Source of the DNA: Zoroaster sp. YZ-2022
Lineage: Eukaryota; Echinodermata; Asteroidea; Forcipulatida; Zoroasteridae
Assembly: GCA_029582265.1 (NCBI GenBank)
Contig: CM055828.1
Coordinates: forward strand, 36,057,072 to 36,121,071
Length of the DNA stretch: 64,000 nucleotides
Reading direction: 5' to 3'
The position numbers and the translations under genes were made by a program. The notes beneath the pieces were generated by a model. The model ran no database searches. It was not told where the DNA came from and worked only from the letters and a program-made list of their open reading frames with translations. Position 1 is the first letter of the stretch. Each line of letters begins with the position of its first letter. Of this stretch, positions 46,724 through 57,216 are shown one piece after another.

Positions 46724-47593
46724 CGTGATGACATCCTCCTGGGAGGACGTAACATAGAAGAACACAATAAGACGCTAGAACAAGTCTTGCAAAGAGCTGC
46801 AGACTTTGGCATCACTTTCAACGTAGCCAAGTGCCAATTTGGTGTTGATGAGCTTGAATTCTAGGGATATAAATTCACCAAAGACGGATTGAAACCAACC
46901 CCAGAGAAAGTCAGAGCCGTAAAGGAGAGTGAGCCACCAGAATCAAAAGAGGCAGTGAGAAGTTTCCTGGGTGTGATTGGATACCTCGCAAAGTTCATCC
47001 CGAGATATTCATCATTAACTGCACCACTGAGAGAGCTGACTCATAAAGACACGAAGTTTACGTGGGGACCAGTGGAACACGCAGCATTCGAGAAACTCAA
47101 AGAAAGCATCACAAATGAAGACACGATGGCCTACTTTGACCCCAGACGACCTATCGTAGTACGAGCTGAGGCAAGCTACCACAAAGGATTATCCGCTGGA
47201 CTGTTCCAGGAGACTCCCAGAGGACTCCAACCAGTACACTTCATCAGCCGTACAATGACTGATGCAGAGAAGAGATACAGTCAGACCGAGAAAGATGCAC
47301 TATCTATCCAGTGGGCAAAGAACAGATTTCATATCTATCTTCAGGGTGCACCACAATTCAAGATAATCACTGCACACAAACCATTAATCCCCATGTTCAA
47401 CAAGACTACTGCTAAGCTACCCCCTAGAATCGAGAAATGGGTGATGAACATGCAGGATGTTGATTTCGAAGTAATCTATGAGCCAGGCAAAGATGAAGCA
47501 GATCCACTAGATTTCCTATCTAGACACCCTATGCCAGAAACGGGCACAGACAACACAGAGAAGATGATTATTAAAGCAAGTTGTAGAAGCTGA
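46724..47593 (+). pseudogene. RT end, RNase H and connection part, shifted frame with a stop
   Basis: A second +1 shift near 46718-46723 precedes RDDILLGG, the RT catalytic motif. An in-frame TAG at 46862-46864 follows. The RNase H region from about 47140 lacks the first expected aspartate (reads RAEAS where relatives have VDAS/TDAS) and has TAHKPL where relatives have TDHKPL, so the RNase H domain looks inactive even apart from the frame breaks. Confidence 0.8.
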
Positions 47594-48998
47594 TCATGCT
47601 GTCATCATTGACCGTATTCGAGATGAGACGCAACAAGATCCCCAGCTCCAGAAACTAAGTCAAAGAATCTACAAGGGTGACTGGGAACACTACAGAAAGG
47701 ATCCAGATATCATACCTTTCTACATGATAAGACACGAGCTCTACAGAGTAGACGATCTCATATTCAGAATAAACCGAATCATAGTCCCAATCAGCTTGCA
47801 GAGAAAAGTCATCAAAGCAGCACACAGCTTAGGACATCTAGGAATGACTAAGACAAAGCAGATGCTTAGAGAGAAATATTGGTTTCCTTTGATGAACAGC
47901 ATGGTTGAGCAAATCATAGGCCAATGCTATGAATGCCAGGTGACAACTAAAGACCACAAGCAACAACCAGTGAAGATGACAACCATTCCAGGGAAGCCAT
48001 GGGAAGTCATCGCTGTAGACTTCGGAGGACCATACCCTGATGGTCACTACAATCTTGTAGCAATCGACAAACGAACGAGATATCCAGAAGTTCGCACAAC
48101 CTACTCCACCGCATTCAAACCAACAAGAGATAAATTGAAAGAGATGTTTGCAACTCATGGAACACCTAGACAACTAGAGAGTGATAATGGACCACCCTTC
48201 AACTCCAAAGAGTTTGCAGAATTTGCAGAGCAAGAAGGATTTTACCACCACCGAGTGACACCAGAGCATGCCAGAGCTAATGGTGAAGCCGAAAGCTTCA
48301 TGAAGTTGTTGAATCGCAGCGAACAGATTTCCCAACTCCAGGGAAAGAGCACAATCCAAGATATGCTGATCGGATACAGATCAACTCCACACCCAGCAAC
48401 CAATGTCACACCGTATGAAGCACTGATGAACAGACCGGTGAGAACCAAACTAGATCACCAAACAAGAAACAACTCCCCAACCACCAAAGATGCCATCATT
48501 AATGAGCGAGACAAACAGTACAAGGAGAAATTGAAGCTGAATGCTGAAAACAGAAACACAAAGCAACACAATTTCATAGTTGGAGACTATGTACTACTCA
48601 AACAAGCCAAGAAGAACAAATGGAGCACAGCATACGAACCAGTTTTCTACATCATATACCACATTGACAACTCATCCATAGCAGCCAGAAGAGTCACGGA
48701 CGGACGAGAGGTGTACCGTGATGCAAGTCGGTTTAAACTTGCCAACGCTGTGGTACACAACACAGATGATACACTACTAAACCAAGACAGCATCCCACAA
48801 GACCCAGATGACTGGAGAGAGAATCTACTTCTACAAACCACTCCAGACAATCTACCAGAAGACAACAATCTATCTTCAGACAACTCGGCACAACAGATGC
48901 AAGACACTCCTTCAACATCGCAGAAGATGCCTGAGACCTACTCCAGACCGAAGAGAAACCGACAACGACCAGCTTACTTAAAAGACTATGTTGAATAA
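47584..48998 (+). pseudogene. integrase part of the retrotransposon polyprotein
   Basis: A third +1 shift near 47575-47590 leads into the integrase frame, open to 48998. It has the N-terminal zinc-binding HSLGH...CYEC pair, the core Asp in VIAVDFGG, the second Asp in LESDNGPPF and the Glu in ANGEAESF, so the DDE triad is intact. The C-terminal tail is Ser/Thr/Gln-rich and ends with a basic stretch (RPKRNRQRPAYLKDYVE). Confidence 0.85.
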
Positions 48999-49446
48999 AA
49001 CGAAGAAAAAAAAAGCCTAAACATTTTCAGCACTTGAAATGAAAAATAAGGGGAAAAAAAATTACTGAGAAAAGTTGAAGTAAAATTTCATTGTTTCCTT
49101 TTGAACATTCTATGAAACAAACAGTTGAGAAAACATTCAACTGAGTGAAAGTGAGAAAATAAACACTTTCCAGAAAAAAAACAGTGAGAAAATTATACTG
49201 TTTACCAGAAAGTTAAAGAAAAGAAAAAAAGTTTTATTTTATTTTGAACTGTTGAATGATGAGAAAAAGTGATAAAACAATCACTCAGTAGCAGTACATG
49301 TAAAACCCAAACAGTTTAAAGTTAACTTGTTAACAAAACAAAACAAAACAAAGACTCAGAAAAGAAAGAACTGGAGATTGAACACACAAAGAATTTACTA
49401 TCTTTTGATATTTTGTTTATTTAAAACATTGGAGCAAACTTCTCTG

Positions 49447-49460
49447 AAAAAAAGGAGAAA
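49447..49460 (+). promoter_or_regulatory. polypurine tract
   Basis: AAAAAAAGGAGAAA sits directly before the 3' LTR, the expected primer site for plus-strand DNA synthesis. Confidence 0.8.
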
Positions 49461-49634
49461 TGTAATATCCTTGATTTAAGAACACACAGTTGATGTAATT
49501 GATGTACACGTTACAAAAGCATATTGTACACACGTATATGAGAAGCTAACATGAAAGCATACATGCGAAGAGTCTAGAATAGTTTCTGTGTCAATACTCA
49601 TTTATCATGTCAAAGTTCCTGTCAGATCATTACA
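49461..49634 (+). repeat. 3' long terminal repeat
   Basis: 174 bp, followed by the target duplication ACTCA at 49635-49639. Confidence 0.95.
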
Positions 49635-49721
49635 ACTCAATAAATGACAAGGATGTATGTGTGTATTATATAATGGAACTTATTCTAATTGTCTTTATGT
49701 GTAGGCATTGGTTGATCAATC

Positions 49722-52700
49722 ATGACATCATCATTCATTACTGAAGAGCTAGCAGACGTAAGGAAAAGATGTCTTAATGAAATCCAAGGATCTGAAATCA
49801 TCGCTTGTCATCCAGTCTCGGTCAGAGTTAGAATAACGTAAGAATTCACAATAAGTGGTTATTTCACCTCACAAGCATTTTAGGATCAAGATTGTGGTAA
49901 CTTCACTTCTGTGGACCTGGGTTTGAATCCCACTCGGGCTCAGTCCCAAATGTGGATAAAAAGCTCTGAAATTATTGTACCAACTGAGCTATCCAGCTCT
50001 GTGATTGGCAGTCTCCCTATTTGCAAATTTCTTTTTTCTGAGGGCTCTAGTCGGAAGTCATGCAACCCAATTCATGCAGTGTACATGTAGCCAGGGATCA
50101 TGCTTTTAAAAGTAAGACCATTTAGTTACAATTGATGCCTTCTTTCTTCAGGAGAACCAAGTTCAAGAAGCTAGAAGCATGTCTCCAGTTTTCAGACGGC
50201 TACCCGAACACAGGCATAGTAGTTGAGATTAAGAGTAAGACAATTCCAGAGAGGCTATGTGAAGGACTGGCCAAGATATGTGATGAAGAAGCTAAGAAAC
50301 TACTAGGAAAACAACAGGTAAAAGACTCAACATAAATGCGGCCAATTTCACGGAGCTGCTAAGAAGAGAATTTCGCTAAGCAAATATTTTTGTTAAGCAG
50401 TATAAAACTACCAGCCAAAATGCATTACATTTTGGATGAAAGTTTGACTGGTAACCAATATATTTGTCTGCTAAGCAGCTCTGAAATTGACCCTGGTTAT
50501 TTTGTCCTACTTTGGAGGATAAAAACTGACATTCCGTCTTAGGAAATAGACTTAAGGTATCGAACAACTTTAAATTCCTTTTGATATATACTACTCAAAA
50601 CAATTTAGGGAACACTGGATTTTTAACATCAAATAGATTTGAAATGTTCCATGAACCGGGATTTTCATTTGCAACCCCCTCTCTCTTTCAGTAGTCATGT
50701 CATGAAATGTGTAATCACTACATGCATCCTTTATCATCTGTTTCATTGTTTCTCATCAATTCTGTGAAACATTGTGTTTATCTGAAATAAATGATCTTGC
50801 TTTAACTGAGATTATTCTGGTGTTCCCTAAATTGTTTTGAGTAGTATATATGTGACCCGCTCTATGAAAATGAGGCACAAGTCGCAAATTTGAAAAATTG
50901 GGATTTCTATGTGGCTGGAAAGAGTACATCATCAGCTTTAATTTGGTATATGTTAGATGTGTGTGATGTATTGCATTATCGAGATATGCCATTTTTAATA
51001 AGCAATAATTTGCATAATTAACACAATTGAATTCTTAGGAAAACAAGCATTCGAAAGGAAAACAAATGACAGAAATGAAACAACCTACTCACAAAAAATC
51101 ATTGATTTTAATATTTTATTGATTGAAATTGACGTCAATTTCAATCAATAAAATACTAAAGCCACGTAAAAATCTAAATTTTTCAAATTTGCGACTTGTG
51201 ACTCATTTTCACAGAGTGGGTCACATATATGCCTTAACACTCCTATGACTGTGAGGGTCAAAATCAGTCAAAAATGTTGATATACTAGCCAAGGTATATC
51301 TAGTGCACTTAAAAGTCAAACAATTTCAAACCTTATGTGTAATAAGTACATTTACAGGTCAAAATGGTAAAAGTATCGTCTTGTATTGTTCAGGGTGGTC
51401 AAAATGACAGTAAAAACCAGTCAAAAATGCCCCTGTGTGCACATTTGTGTCAACAGTAAAAACAGGCAGTTGACAGAATGAGGCTATGAGTTTCATAGAC
51501 ATTTATACAGTTATATATGTACTGAAATTATTTAAAACAATAAACTTATGTTTTGGATGGAAAAATAGTTAAAATAATCTCCAATGTGTTATTTATACAG
51601 GTGATGCACATGTTGACATTTATTCGTCAATTCATCGATGACAACCCCTTCACACCATGTAGCAACGAGCTTGCATATATCAAAAAAGAACTTGTAGCCG
51701 AACAAGACATGTTTAAAAGCAAACAGAAAGCAGGAGTTATAATCCATAAGATACAGATGTGTGATTATTACCTGAAGGTCAAGCTGACAGTACCAGATGA
51801 TTACCCCGAGGATCCAGTCATGTAAGTATTAAAGATGTCAAAGATACATCCTCTCCAGACACTGACAGCAACTTCCCATGTTTTGCATTGTTACTTAAAG
51901 GGGCAGTATTGTCACGATCAGAGCAGACTTTCGACAGGGCATGGAATCGGTGTCCTAGTTTAAGATAAACACAGTGAGTAAAAATCACTGGCTCATTTAT
52001 GCAGCAGCAATGGTAATATGATTTTATCATGCAGGTTATCACTGAGCTAATCTTAAACTAGCATTCTGATTCCATGCCCTGTTGATCATGACGATACTGT
52101 CCCTTTAAGGCATGTTGCTGGGTTACACAGAAAGAGTTGAATGAGTTTCATCGCATCTGACTAACACCCTAGAACACAGATATTGACAACAAATGGAGAC
52201 CATGAACAGATAGCTTAGTTGGTAGAGCACCGTTACAGTAATCTGTAGGTCGCTGGTTCAAGTCCCACTCTAGTCAATTTTCTTTGTTCACCCCAAAAAG
52301 TACAAACCATGTGACATATAACATCACTTGTTTACTAAAGGAGTCCCAAGGTCAAAGTGTGACAGGTGAAAGCTAATTGTTGTAATAAAACAAATGCTGT
52401 ATTGATCAGATGTCAGATTTTTATTTATTTATTTTTTATGTATTTGGTTGATTTTCCTGTCTGTTATTTCTGTGCAGAATTGAAGAAACTGGTAATAATT
52501 TTCCCGAGATATTCACCAAGATGTTCATATCCCAAGCCGGGGAGATTGCCAGGCAGTGTGTCACACCTCCGCTTAAAAAGAACCCTAAGTAGGTTTGAAC
52601 CAAGTCACATGTACAGAAGTTTAAATATTAATAACTAATTTAATTAATCAATTGAACTATGAAATTTGTCTTTATTATCCTCCAGTTTAACTTGCAACTC

Positions 52701-55700
52701 TTTACAGTCTTTTATTTATTCTCGAGGGGCATTATGTTTTGTCAGTGTATCATAAACGAAACCTTTGAACATTTAACAAATTTAAAAAAAATTATCCAAA
52801 GTCAACTAAATGCGAACGAAGATGTTCTAAAAATTATTCAAACATGAATGTGATTATCAAATGTTTATTCTTGCTCAATGATATCAAATTAAAGAATGCA
52901 AGTTAGTGATTACATACATGTATTTAGACTTGCCATTGGACATTAGCAAACAAATTCTAAATCTGTAATGCATATTCATTATTTCTCATTAAATCAAACT
53001 CCTGTCATTGGGTATCAGCTAAAGTATGCTAATTTCACAATGCATATTCATTCCTTCCATGCAGAGATGCACCATTTCAGAAGAAGCCATCTCTCCAACC
53101 AGTATGCCAATTTTTGGTTAATGAATGTGTACGCAAATACCCCATAGAGATTTGTCACTTATGTCATGAGAGAGCCTTCCCCAAGAAACCAGAGGTATGA
53201 TATGTTTGTTCAACCCCCTGTACACTTGAATAATACTGTTTTGTTATTAACCCTCCTACAAAAGCTGCACTTTAGAGGTCAAAATCAGTCAACTGCCTGT
53301 TTTGACTGTTTTTACTGTCATTTTGTAAACTACACGTAAGGTTTGACAGTGTTTAACTCTTTGGCTCCTAAATTGTTTTGGCAAAAATCACATGGGGCCT
53401 CACATAGGGCCTGCATTGTCTTACTTACATTATTATTCCAAATAACCTCATCAATGTATACATTTTTATAATCCACAATAATTGTGCATTCGAGCAGAGT
53501 AGGTTATGTGGTCATGTGACCAAGATGGCCGCCATGTTGAAAAAAAACTAATTTTCTTCTAAATACTGCCTATGAAATGATTCAAAATGTACCCAAATTA
53601 GTAAGAGTTATGTAGAAAAAGCTTTCATAATCCAAACAGAATATAACTTCATGATATTGGTCTTGAATTTTATAATAAACAATTGAAGAACGCTTCAAAT
53701 GACTTATACGCTGTTTGTTGGTTTATTTTTCCGTTATGACAGGTGCAGTCTGTTTTTCTGTGAATGACATTTTGCATTTTGCATTTTCCAGATAAATCTA
53801 AACATGATTTACATATTAGTTCATCCAATAAAACCATGTTCATCAAACTGTTTCCTTGGCAAAATGATCTGTATAAATCTTACCAAACACTAACACGATG
53901 ACAGGCATCGATGCATCGATGCATCGATACATGTACTAGGCCCTGTAGCCAAGATGGGAATGTTGCACTGATTCCCATCATCGTCTTCAAAATCGCCAAT
54001 AAGCTGATCATCAGAATCACTTAGCTCATCTGAGGAACATTCTCCTTCATCTATGCGCCATAAAATTTCTTCAGCCGTCAGTTTATGACCCCTTTCCATG
54101 GTTATTTGCTCACAATCCTTCGCTAAATAGACAGACTTTCTTCAAACAATCTCCACCTGGTACACGTACATGTACTGTACGTACACATGAGTTGTAGTCT
54201 GCTTCCTATCCACCATAACCCAGTAAAATGGTAATATAACACTGGTAATATAACACAGATAAAGAACCTTGGGAACCACATTGTTAATATTTATTAGCTT
54301 CTGCAAGGCAGGGTCAACATTAAACAGATTCCATTCATATGCAGATTTTATGGGGTTCAAATGCAAATTTTGTGGGGTCGTTAACGACCCCTCTCGGCGC
54401 GAAAGAGTTAAGTGCACTAGATATACCTTGGCAAGTATATCAACATTTTGACTCTTGTAGTAGGAGGAGGGTTAACAATATATTGTGGATAATTTAAACT
54501 ATGAATTTTGTTCTTGACAGCATGTTGTGAATGAACCTATGCATGGAAGGAATATAGAATGGATGTATTGTGGTCACTTATTCCATCATGGTTGCCTAGA
54601 TGAATACATGACAACACCACCATTTACAGGTAATTATTAGCATCATTTATACAAAATCTACCTTCCTTTACCCCTCCCCCACCAAATGTTTGAAAGAAAT
54701 GTTTGTAGATGGCAGCAGTGTAGCCATGGGGGGGAGCCCTGTGCCCCCCCACAAAAAATCCAGAGAGTGCCCCAAAAAGAAAAGAAAAAAGTCCTGGCTA
54801 CGCCGCTGGTAGATGGATACATTTGTCTATTATTTCCTCCAAGAATATAAAAACACATTGGTGGTTAACCCTAACCATCCCAAATCCTCTTTGCCAAAGA
54901 GAAGGATTCAGGGCAGTTGTGATTATTTAGGATTGAGATTATTGCTTATGTCAGTAGACACTGTTCATTGCTCCATGCAGGGACAGTCCCTGGCCATGTA
55001 CATGACGACAGATTAGAAACACCTGTGCATACATAGTTTGTATTCTGTATTGCAATGGCATGGTAGTGGTCGTTTGTTTACTATACAGCCACATCCATGT
55101 GTGCATACATGTAGTCTGTATTCCAATGGTAGTGTCCATTGTACCTGTACATGTTGGTATTGCAAGGTACATGCTTGGGTCAGTGGACACTGTTTATTGC
55201 TCCATGCCATGTACATGACGACAGATTAGAAACACCTGTGCGTACATAGTCTGTATTCCAGTGGCATTCCCTCCAGCAATAAAGTCTTGTACACAAACAT
55301 ATAGGAAAACACTGAACAAGGTAGTATACATGTGCTTTCATATGCATAAATTGTCAAGGGTTAGATTTAGTGGTTGGGAGTGGCCTCCAAAACAAACATC
55401 CAGTAAAAAATAATTTCTTACACCAGCACTATACCCAAAAATTCCTGTCACTGGATTTTGGAGGATTCAGGCAGTGGCCACAAGTAACAAAAACTGGAGA
55501 ATTTTGAAGGTCTTTGAGGTTTTAACACTTTACTACTGAAGGATTTTGGAGGATTCAGGTTATGTCTAAGCAAATGGGCGTAGGGAGTTAGGGTTAATGT
55601 AATTTTATTTGGTAGAGGGGAGGATCAAGTGCTGCAGCGTCAAAGACTTTCAGTTTGTTTTCTTTGATTCCCAGGGGGCAAGAAATGTCCACAATGCAGG

Positions 55701-55814
55701 AAGAGACTTTATCACAACAAATGGAATGTGACTGCTAAACTTGCAGAAGACAGGTGGGCCCACCACCAAGCAAGACAACGAGAGCTAGAAGAAGTGACAG
55801 ACTTTTTGCAATAG
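49722..55814 (+). CDS. RWD and RING-H2 domain protein, probable E3 ubiquitin ligase
   Basis: Seven coding exons on the plus strand: 49722-49837, 50152-50317, 51601-51821, 52478-52588, 53065-53194, 54521-54629 and 55675-55814. All are GT-AG and phases close to 330 aa. Residues about 5-115 look like an RWD fold, with a second RWD-like segment at about 140-230 (KVKLTVPDDYPEDPV). The RING is complete: Cys235, Cys238, Cys265, His267, His270, Cys273, Cys289, Cys292, a C3H2C3 arrangement ending CPQCRKRL. RWD domains often bind E2 enzymes or scaffold E3s, so a ubiquitin-ligase role is likely. I do not recognise a named family. The order recalls FANCL, but the RING lacks FANCL's features. The start is the first ATG after the acceptor at 49703-49704. 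Confidence 0.88.
49890..50010 (-). mobile_element. tRNA-derived SINE fragment, different head
   Basis: The complement carries AGCTCAGTTGG (A-box-like) and, about 60 bases on, GGGATTCAAACCC (weak B-box-like). Too degenerate for a tRNA gene. Intron 1 of the RWD-RING coding region. Confidence 0.4.
50340..50497. mobile_element. foldback element, GGCCAATTTCACGGAGCTGC type
   Basis: GGCCAATTTCACGGAGCTGC and the inverted CTGCTAAGCAGCTCTGAAATTG arms. Same family as 22543-23087, here without the large insert. Intron 2. Confidence 0.65.
50591..50844. mobile_element. MITE, CTACTCAAAACAATTTAGGG ends
   Basis: The inverted ends (CTACTCAAAACAATTTAGGG; CCCTAAATTGTTTTGAGTAG, matching continues through AACAC) lie within TATA on both sides. 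254 bp. Six bases from the next MITE. Confidence 0.85.
50851..51225. mobile_element. MITE, TGTGACCCRCTCT ends with about 50-bp arms
   Basis: TGTGACCCGCTCTATGAAAA continuing through CAAGTCGCAAATTTGAAAAA is inverted at the right end (...GACTTGTGACTCATTTTCAC, then GGGTCACA). TATA flanks. Contains the palindrome at 51112-51155. Confidence 0.85.
51112..51155. repeat. perfect 44-bp palindrome centred on TGACGTCA
   Basis: TATTTTATTGATTGAAATTGAC is followed by its exact reverse complement. The centre is the full CRE octamer TGACGTCA (51130-51137). Confidence 0.95.
51238..51476. mobile_element. truncated TTAA element, CCCTCCTA family
   Basis: Begins after TTAA (51234-51237) with a decayed end, then GGTCAAAATCAGTCAAAAATG, CAAGGTATATCTAGTGCACT and GGTCAAAATGACAGTAAAAA, the reverse orientation of 60048-60330. 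The far end is missing. Confidence 0.65.
51899..52104. mobile_element. TTAA/AGGGRCAGTATC foldback MITE
   Basis: TTAA at 51895-51898 and 52105-52108. Arms AGGGGCAGTATTGTCACGAT and the inverted GATCATGACGATACTGTCCCT. Intron 3 of the RWD-RING gene. Confidence 0.8.
52206..52275 (+). mobile_element. tRNA-like SINE head
   Basis: TAGCTTAGTTGGTAGAGCA (A-box) and GGTTCAAGTCC (B-box) at tRNA spacing. The anticodon and acceptor arms do not pair well, so this is a tRNA-derived repeat rather than a tRNA gene. Confidence 0.55.
53357..54407 (-). mobile_element. piggyBac-type element, internally deleted, with transposase N-terminus
   Basis: TTAA at 53353-53356 and 54408-54411. Ends CTCTTTGGCTCC and GGCGCGAAAGAG. 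Near the right end is the palindrome GGGGTCGTTAACGACCCC. On the minus strand an ORF (54099-53890) begins about 310 bp inside the right end and carries an acidic SSDELSDSDDQ stretch like piggyBac transposase N-termini. The catalytic region is missing. Confidence 0.7.
53890..54099 (-). pseudogene. piggyBac transposase-like N-terminal fragment
   Basis: 69 codons starting MERGHKLTAEEILWRIDEGE, then SSDELSDSDD and EDDDGN. Acidic N-termini of this type are common in piggyBac transposases. The reading frame ends in a GCATCGAT-repeat-derived tail, so the rest of the protein has been deleted. Orientation matches the element's likely 5' end at 54407. Confidence 0.5.
54713..54808. mobile_element. C-rich hAT-type mini-element, copy 2 (96 bp)
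   Basis: Ends CAGCAGTGTAGCCATGG and CTGGCTACGCCGCTG; perfect 8-bp duplication GTAGATGG at 54705-54712 and 54809-54816. RWD-RING intron 6. Confidence 0.85.
54869..55593. mobile_element. TTAA element, CCCTAAC family, 725 bp with internal duplications
   Basis: TTAA at 54865-54868 and 55594-55597. Ends CCCTAACCATCCCAAATC and GGGCGTAGGGAGTTAGGG. The interior repeats a block (CCATGTACATGACGACAGAT, TTAGAAACACCTGTG) two to three times. RWD-RING intron 6. Confidence 0.8.
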
Positions 55815-57216
55815 AGTAACAAAGAGTGATGCCATGGCAGCATGATCTACACAATCTTTGTTATGGGTTCTACGATGCAACTCATGAAGATCATTACTTT
55901 GGATTTCTATAGGATAGTTTTCTGAAATATGTGTTAGATTGTTTGCAGTAAAGTTAGTCACCAGTGTGCTTGCTCACTACCACCTATGACCCACACAATG
56001 GTAGGCTTCATCTACTACATAACATGAAGAGTCATAATGGCTTAACCAATATTCAGGATTGGTTCTTAAGATACAAATATACAGTCAACAACAATCATGG
56101 TATGATGAGAGTTGATTGTGAACGTCTCCACGAAGTGGGATCTGCCATTTAATCTATAGGAACAGTCCAGCCCAGGCCGCCAATCCACCAATCCACCATT
56201 TGCTATGCCAAATTATATTTATTGATGCATTTTCATATTTATCATGTGAATTTGATAAAAATATATAAAGTATTACAATACCTTCCAGTTACGGCCATAG
56301 TTATGGCATAAACTCATTCACACACACTTGTATAAAAGTGTGTGACCTTCATAGTATCTCTTGTCATGTAACCTATTGGTTAATCCATAATGTTTGATTG
56401 ATGGACTAGATCAGTCTATTGACAATATGAACATATTAATATAATAGCTACATGTAAGCACACTGAATTAACAATAGGATTTTTTCCGGTCCAATAATTT
56501 TCATTGTCAGAAGCTTCTATTTATAAAAGCCCAAGACAGTTTTCTAGACATTGGCAAGTTTTACCGATCTTAAAAGGTTGAGGCTGCATCTTTTAAGCCA
56601 GTCAGTCAGGAGTTAAGTTATGATACCAGTCGGTGAATATGATAAATTCAACTCGGTTTTTATACAGAGTGATGTTGATATTCCTGCTTATATTTAAAAG
56701 TAATTCAATGGGAGACGCTGGTTGCAGCACACTTACTGGTCCTTTTCCATTGTTTACGTAATTTTGAGCATGCGCATGATATTGAGTACAATGGGAAAGA
56801 ACTGGAAAGTCTACTGCCCTCTAGTGTCTTAAAGTCTACCATTGCAAGGACTTGATGTCATATTACTTCATGCTTGTGTCAAGTATGAACCTGCATTAAA
56901 GGGAAGGTGCAACATTGGTAATTACTGAATAAGGGTCCAAAAGGTATGGTTATGTGAAGTTGGAATCAATTATGTCTAAAGTGTTCTCATTTCAGAGACA
57001 ATGCCGACATATGTGCCAGATGGCAACATTTTTGCTTAAACTGTTTTCTGTATATTCACAGAAGTTGTTTACCAATGTTGTCCCTTCATTTTAAGAAATG
57101 AATAATGGTTTATCAATGTACAGTAATTTGCAAGTACACATATTTTAAAAAATACTTAAATAAAGGAAGAATTTTTAAACATAATTGGAAATTCTTATCA
57201 AAAATTATTTTGATGT
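55815..57216. other. intergenic between convergent RWD-RING and PWP1 genes
   Basis: Holds the 3' ends of both genes. No canonical AATAAA signal could be assigned with confidence to either. Apart from the MITE at 56900-57090 nothing was recognised. Confidence 0.5.
56900..57090. mobile_element. TTAA-type MITE, AGGGAAGGTAC family
   Basis: TTAA at 56896-56899 and 57091-57094. Starts AGGGAAGGTGCAACATTGGT; ends ACCAATGTTGTCCCTTCATT. Same family as 17863-18191 and as the source of the 81-bp satellite. Confidence 0.7.

Larger units (their letters stand above)
44360..49634 (+). mobile_element. Ty3/gypsy-type LTR retrotransposon, full length, coding frames broken
   Basis: Two 174-bp LTRs (44360-44533 and 49461-49634) start TGTAATATCC and end ATTACA. 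They differ at only two positions by my reading. The element is flanked by a perfect 5-bp duplication ACTCA (44355-44359 and 49635-49639). The order gag - protease - reverse transcriptase - RNase H - integrase fits Ty3/gypsy. No chromodomain is seen. With a tRNA-Ser-type primer site it resembles the Mag/SURL group, which is inference. It lies in the sense orientation upstream of the RWD-RING coding exons, probably inside that gene's first intron. Confidence 0.93.
53251..54471. mobile_element. TTAA element, CCCTCCTA family, split by a second TTAA element
   Basis: TTAA at 53247-53250 and 54472-54475. Ends CCCTCCTACAAAAGC and TAGGAGGAGGG. Its interior matches 60048-60330 and is interrupted at 53357-54407. 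Intron 5 of the RWD-RING gene. Confidence 0.8.

Noticed and set aside
45296..48907. Minus-strand frames inside the retrotransposon
   Set aside because: Cysteine/serine-rich antisense shadows of gag-pol.
52206..52275. Functional tRNA gene
   Set aside because: A- and B-boxes are present, but acceptor and anticodon stems do not pair; the same heads occur in dispersed SINEs.
54865..55597. Interstitial telomere sequence suggested by TTAACCCTAAC
   Set aside because: Only single CCCTAA hexamers at the ends of TTAA-flanked elements; no tandem telomeric array.
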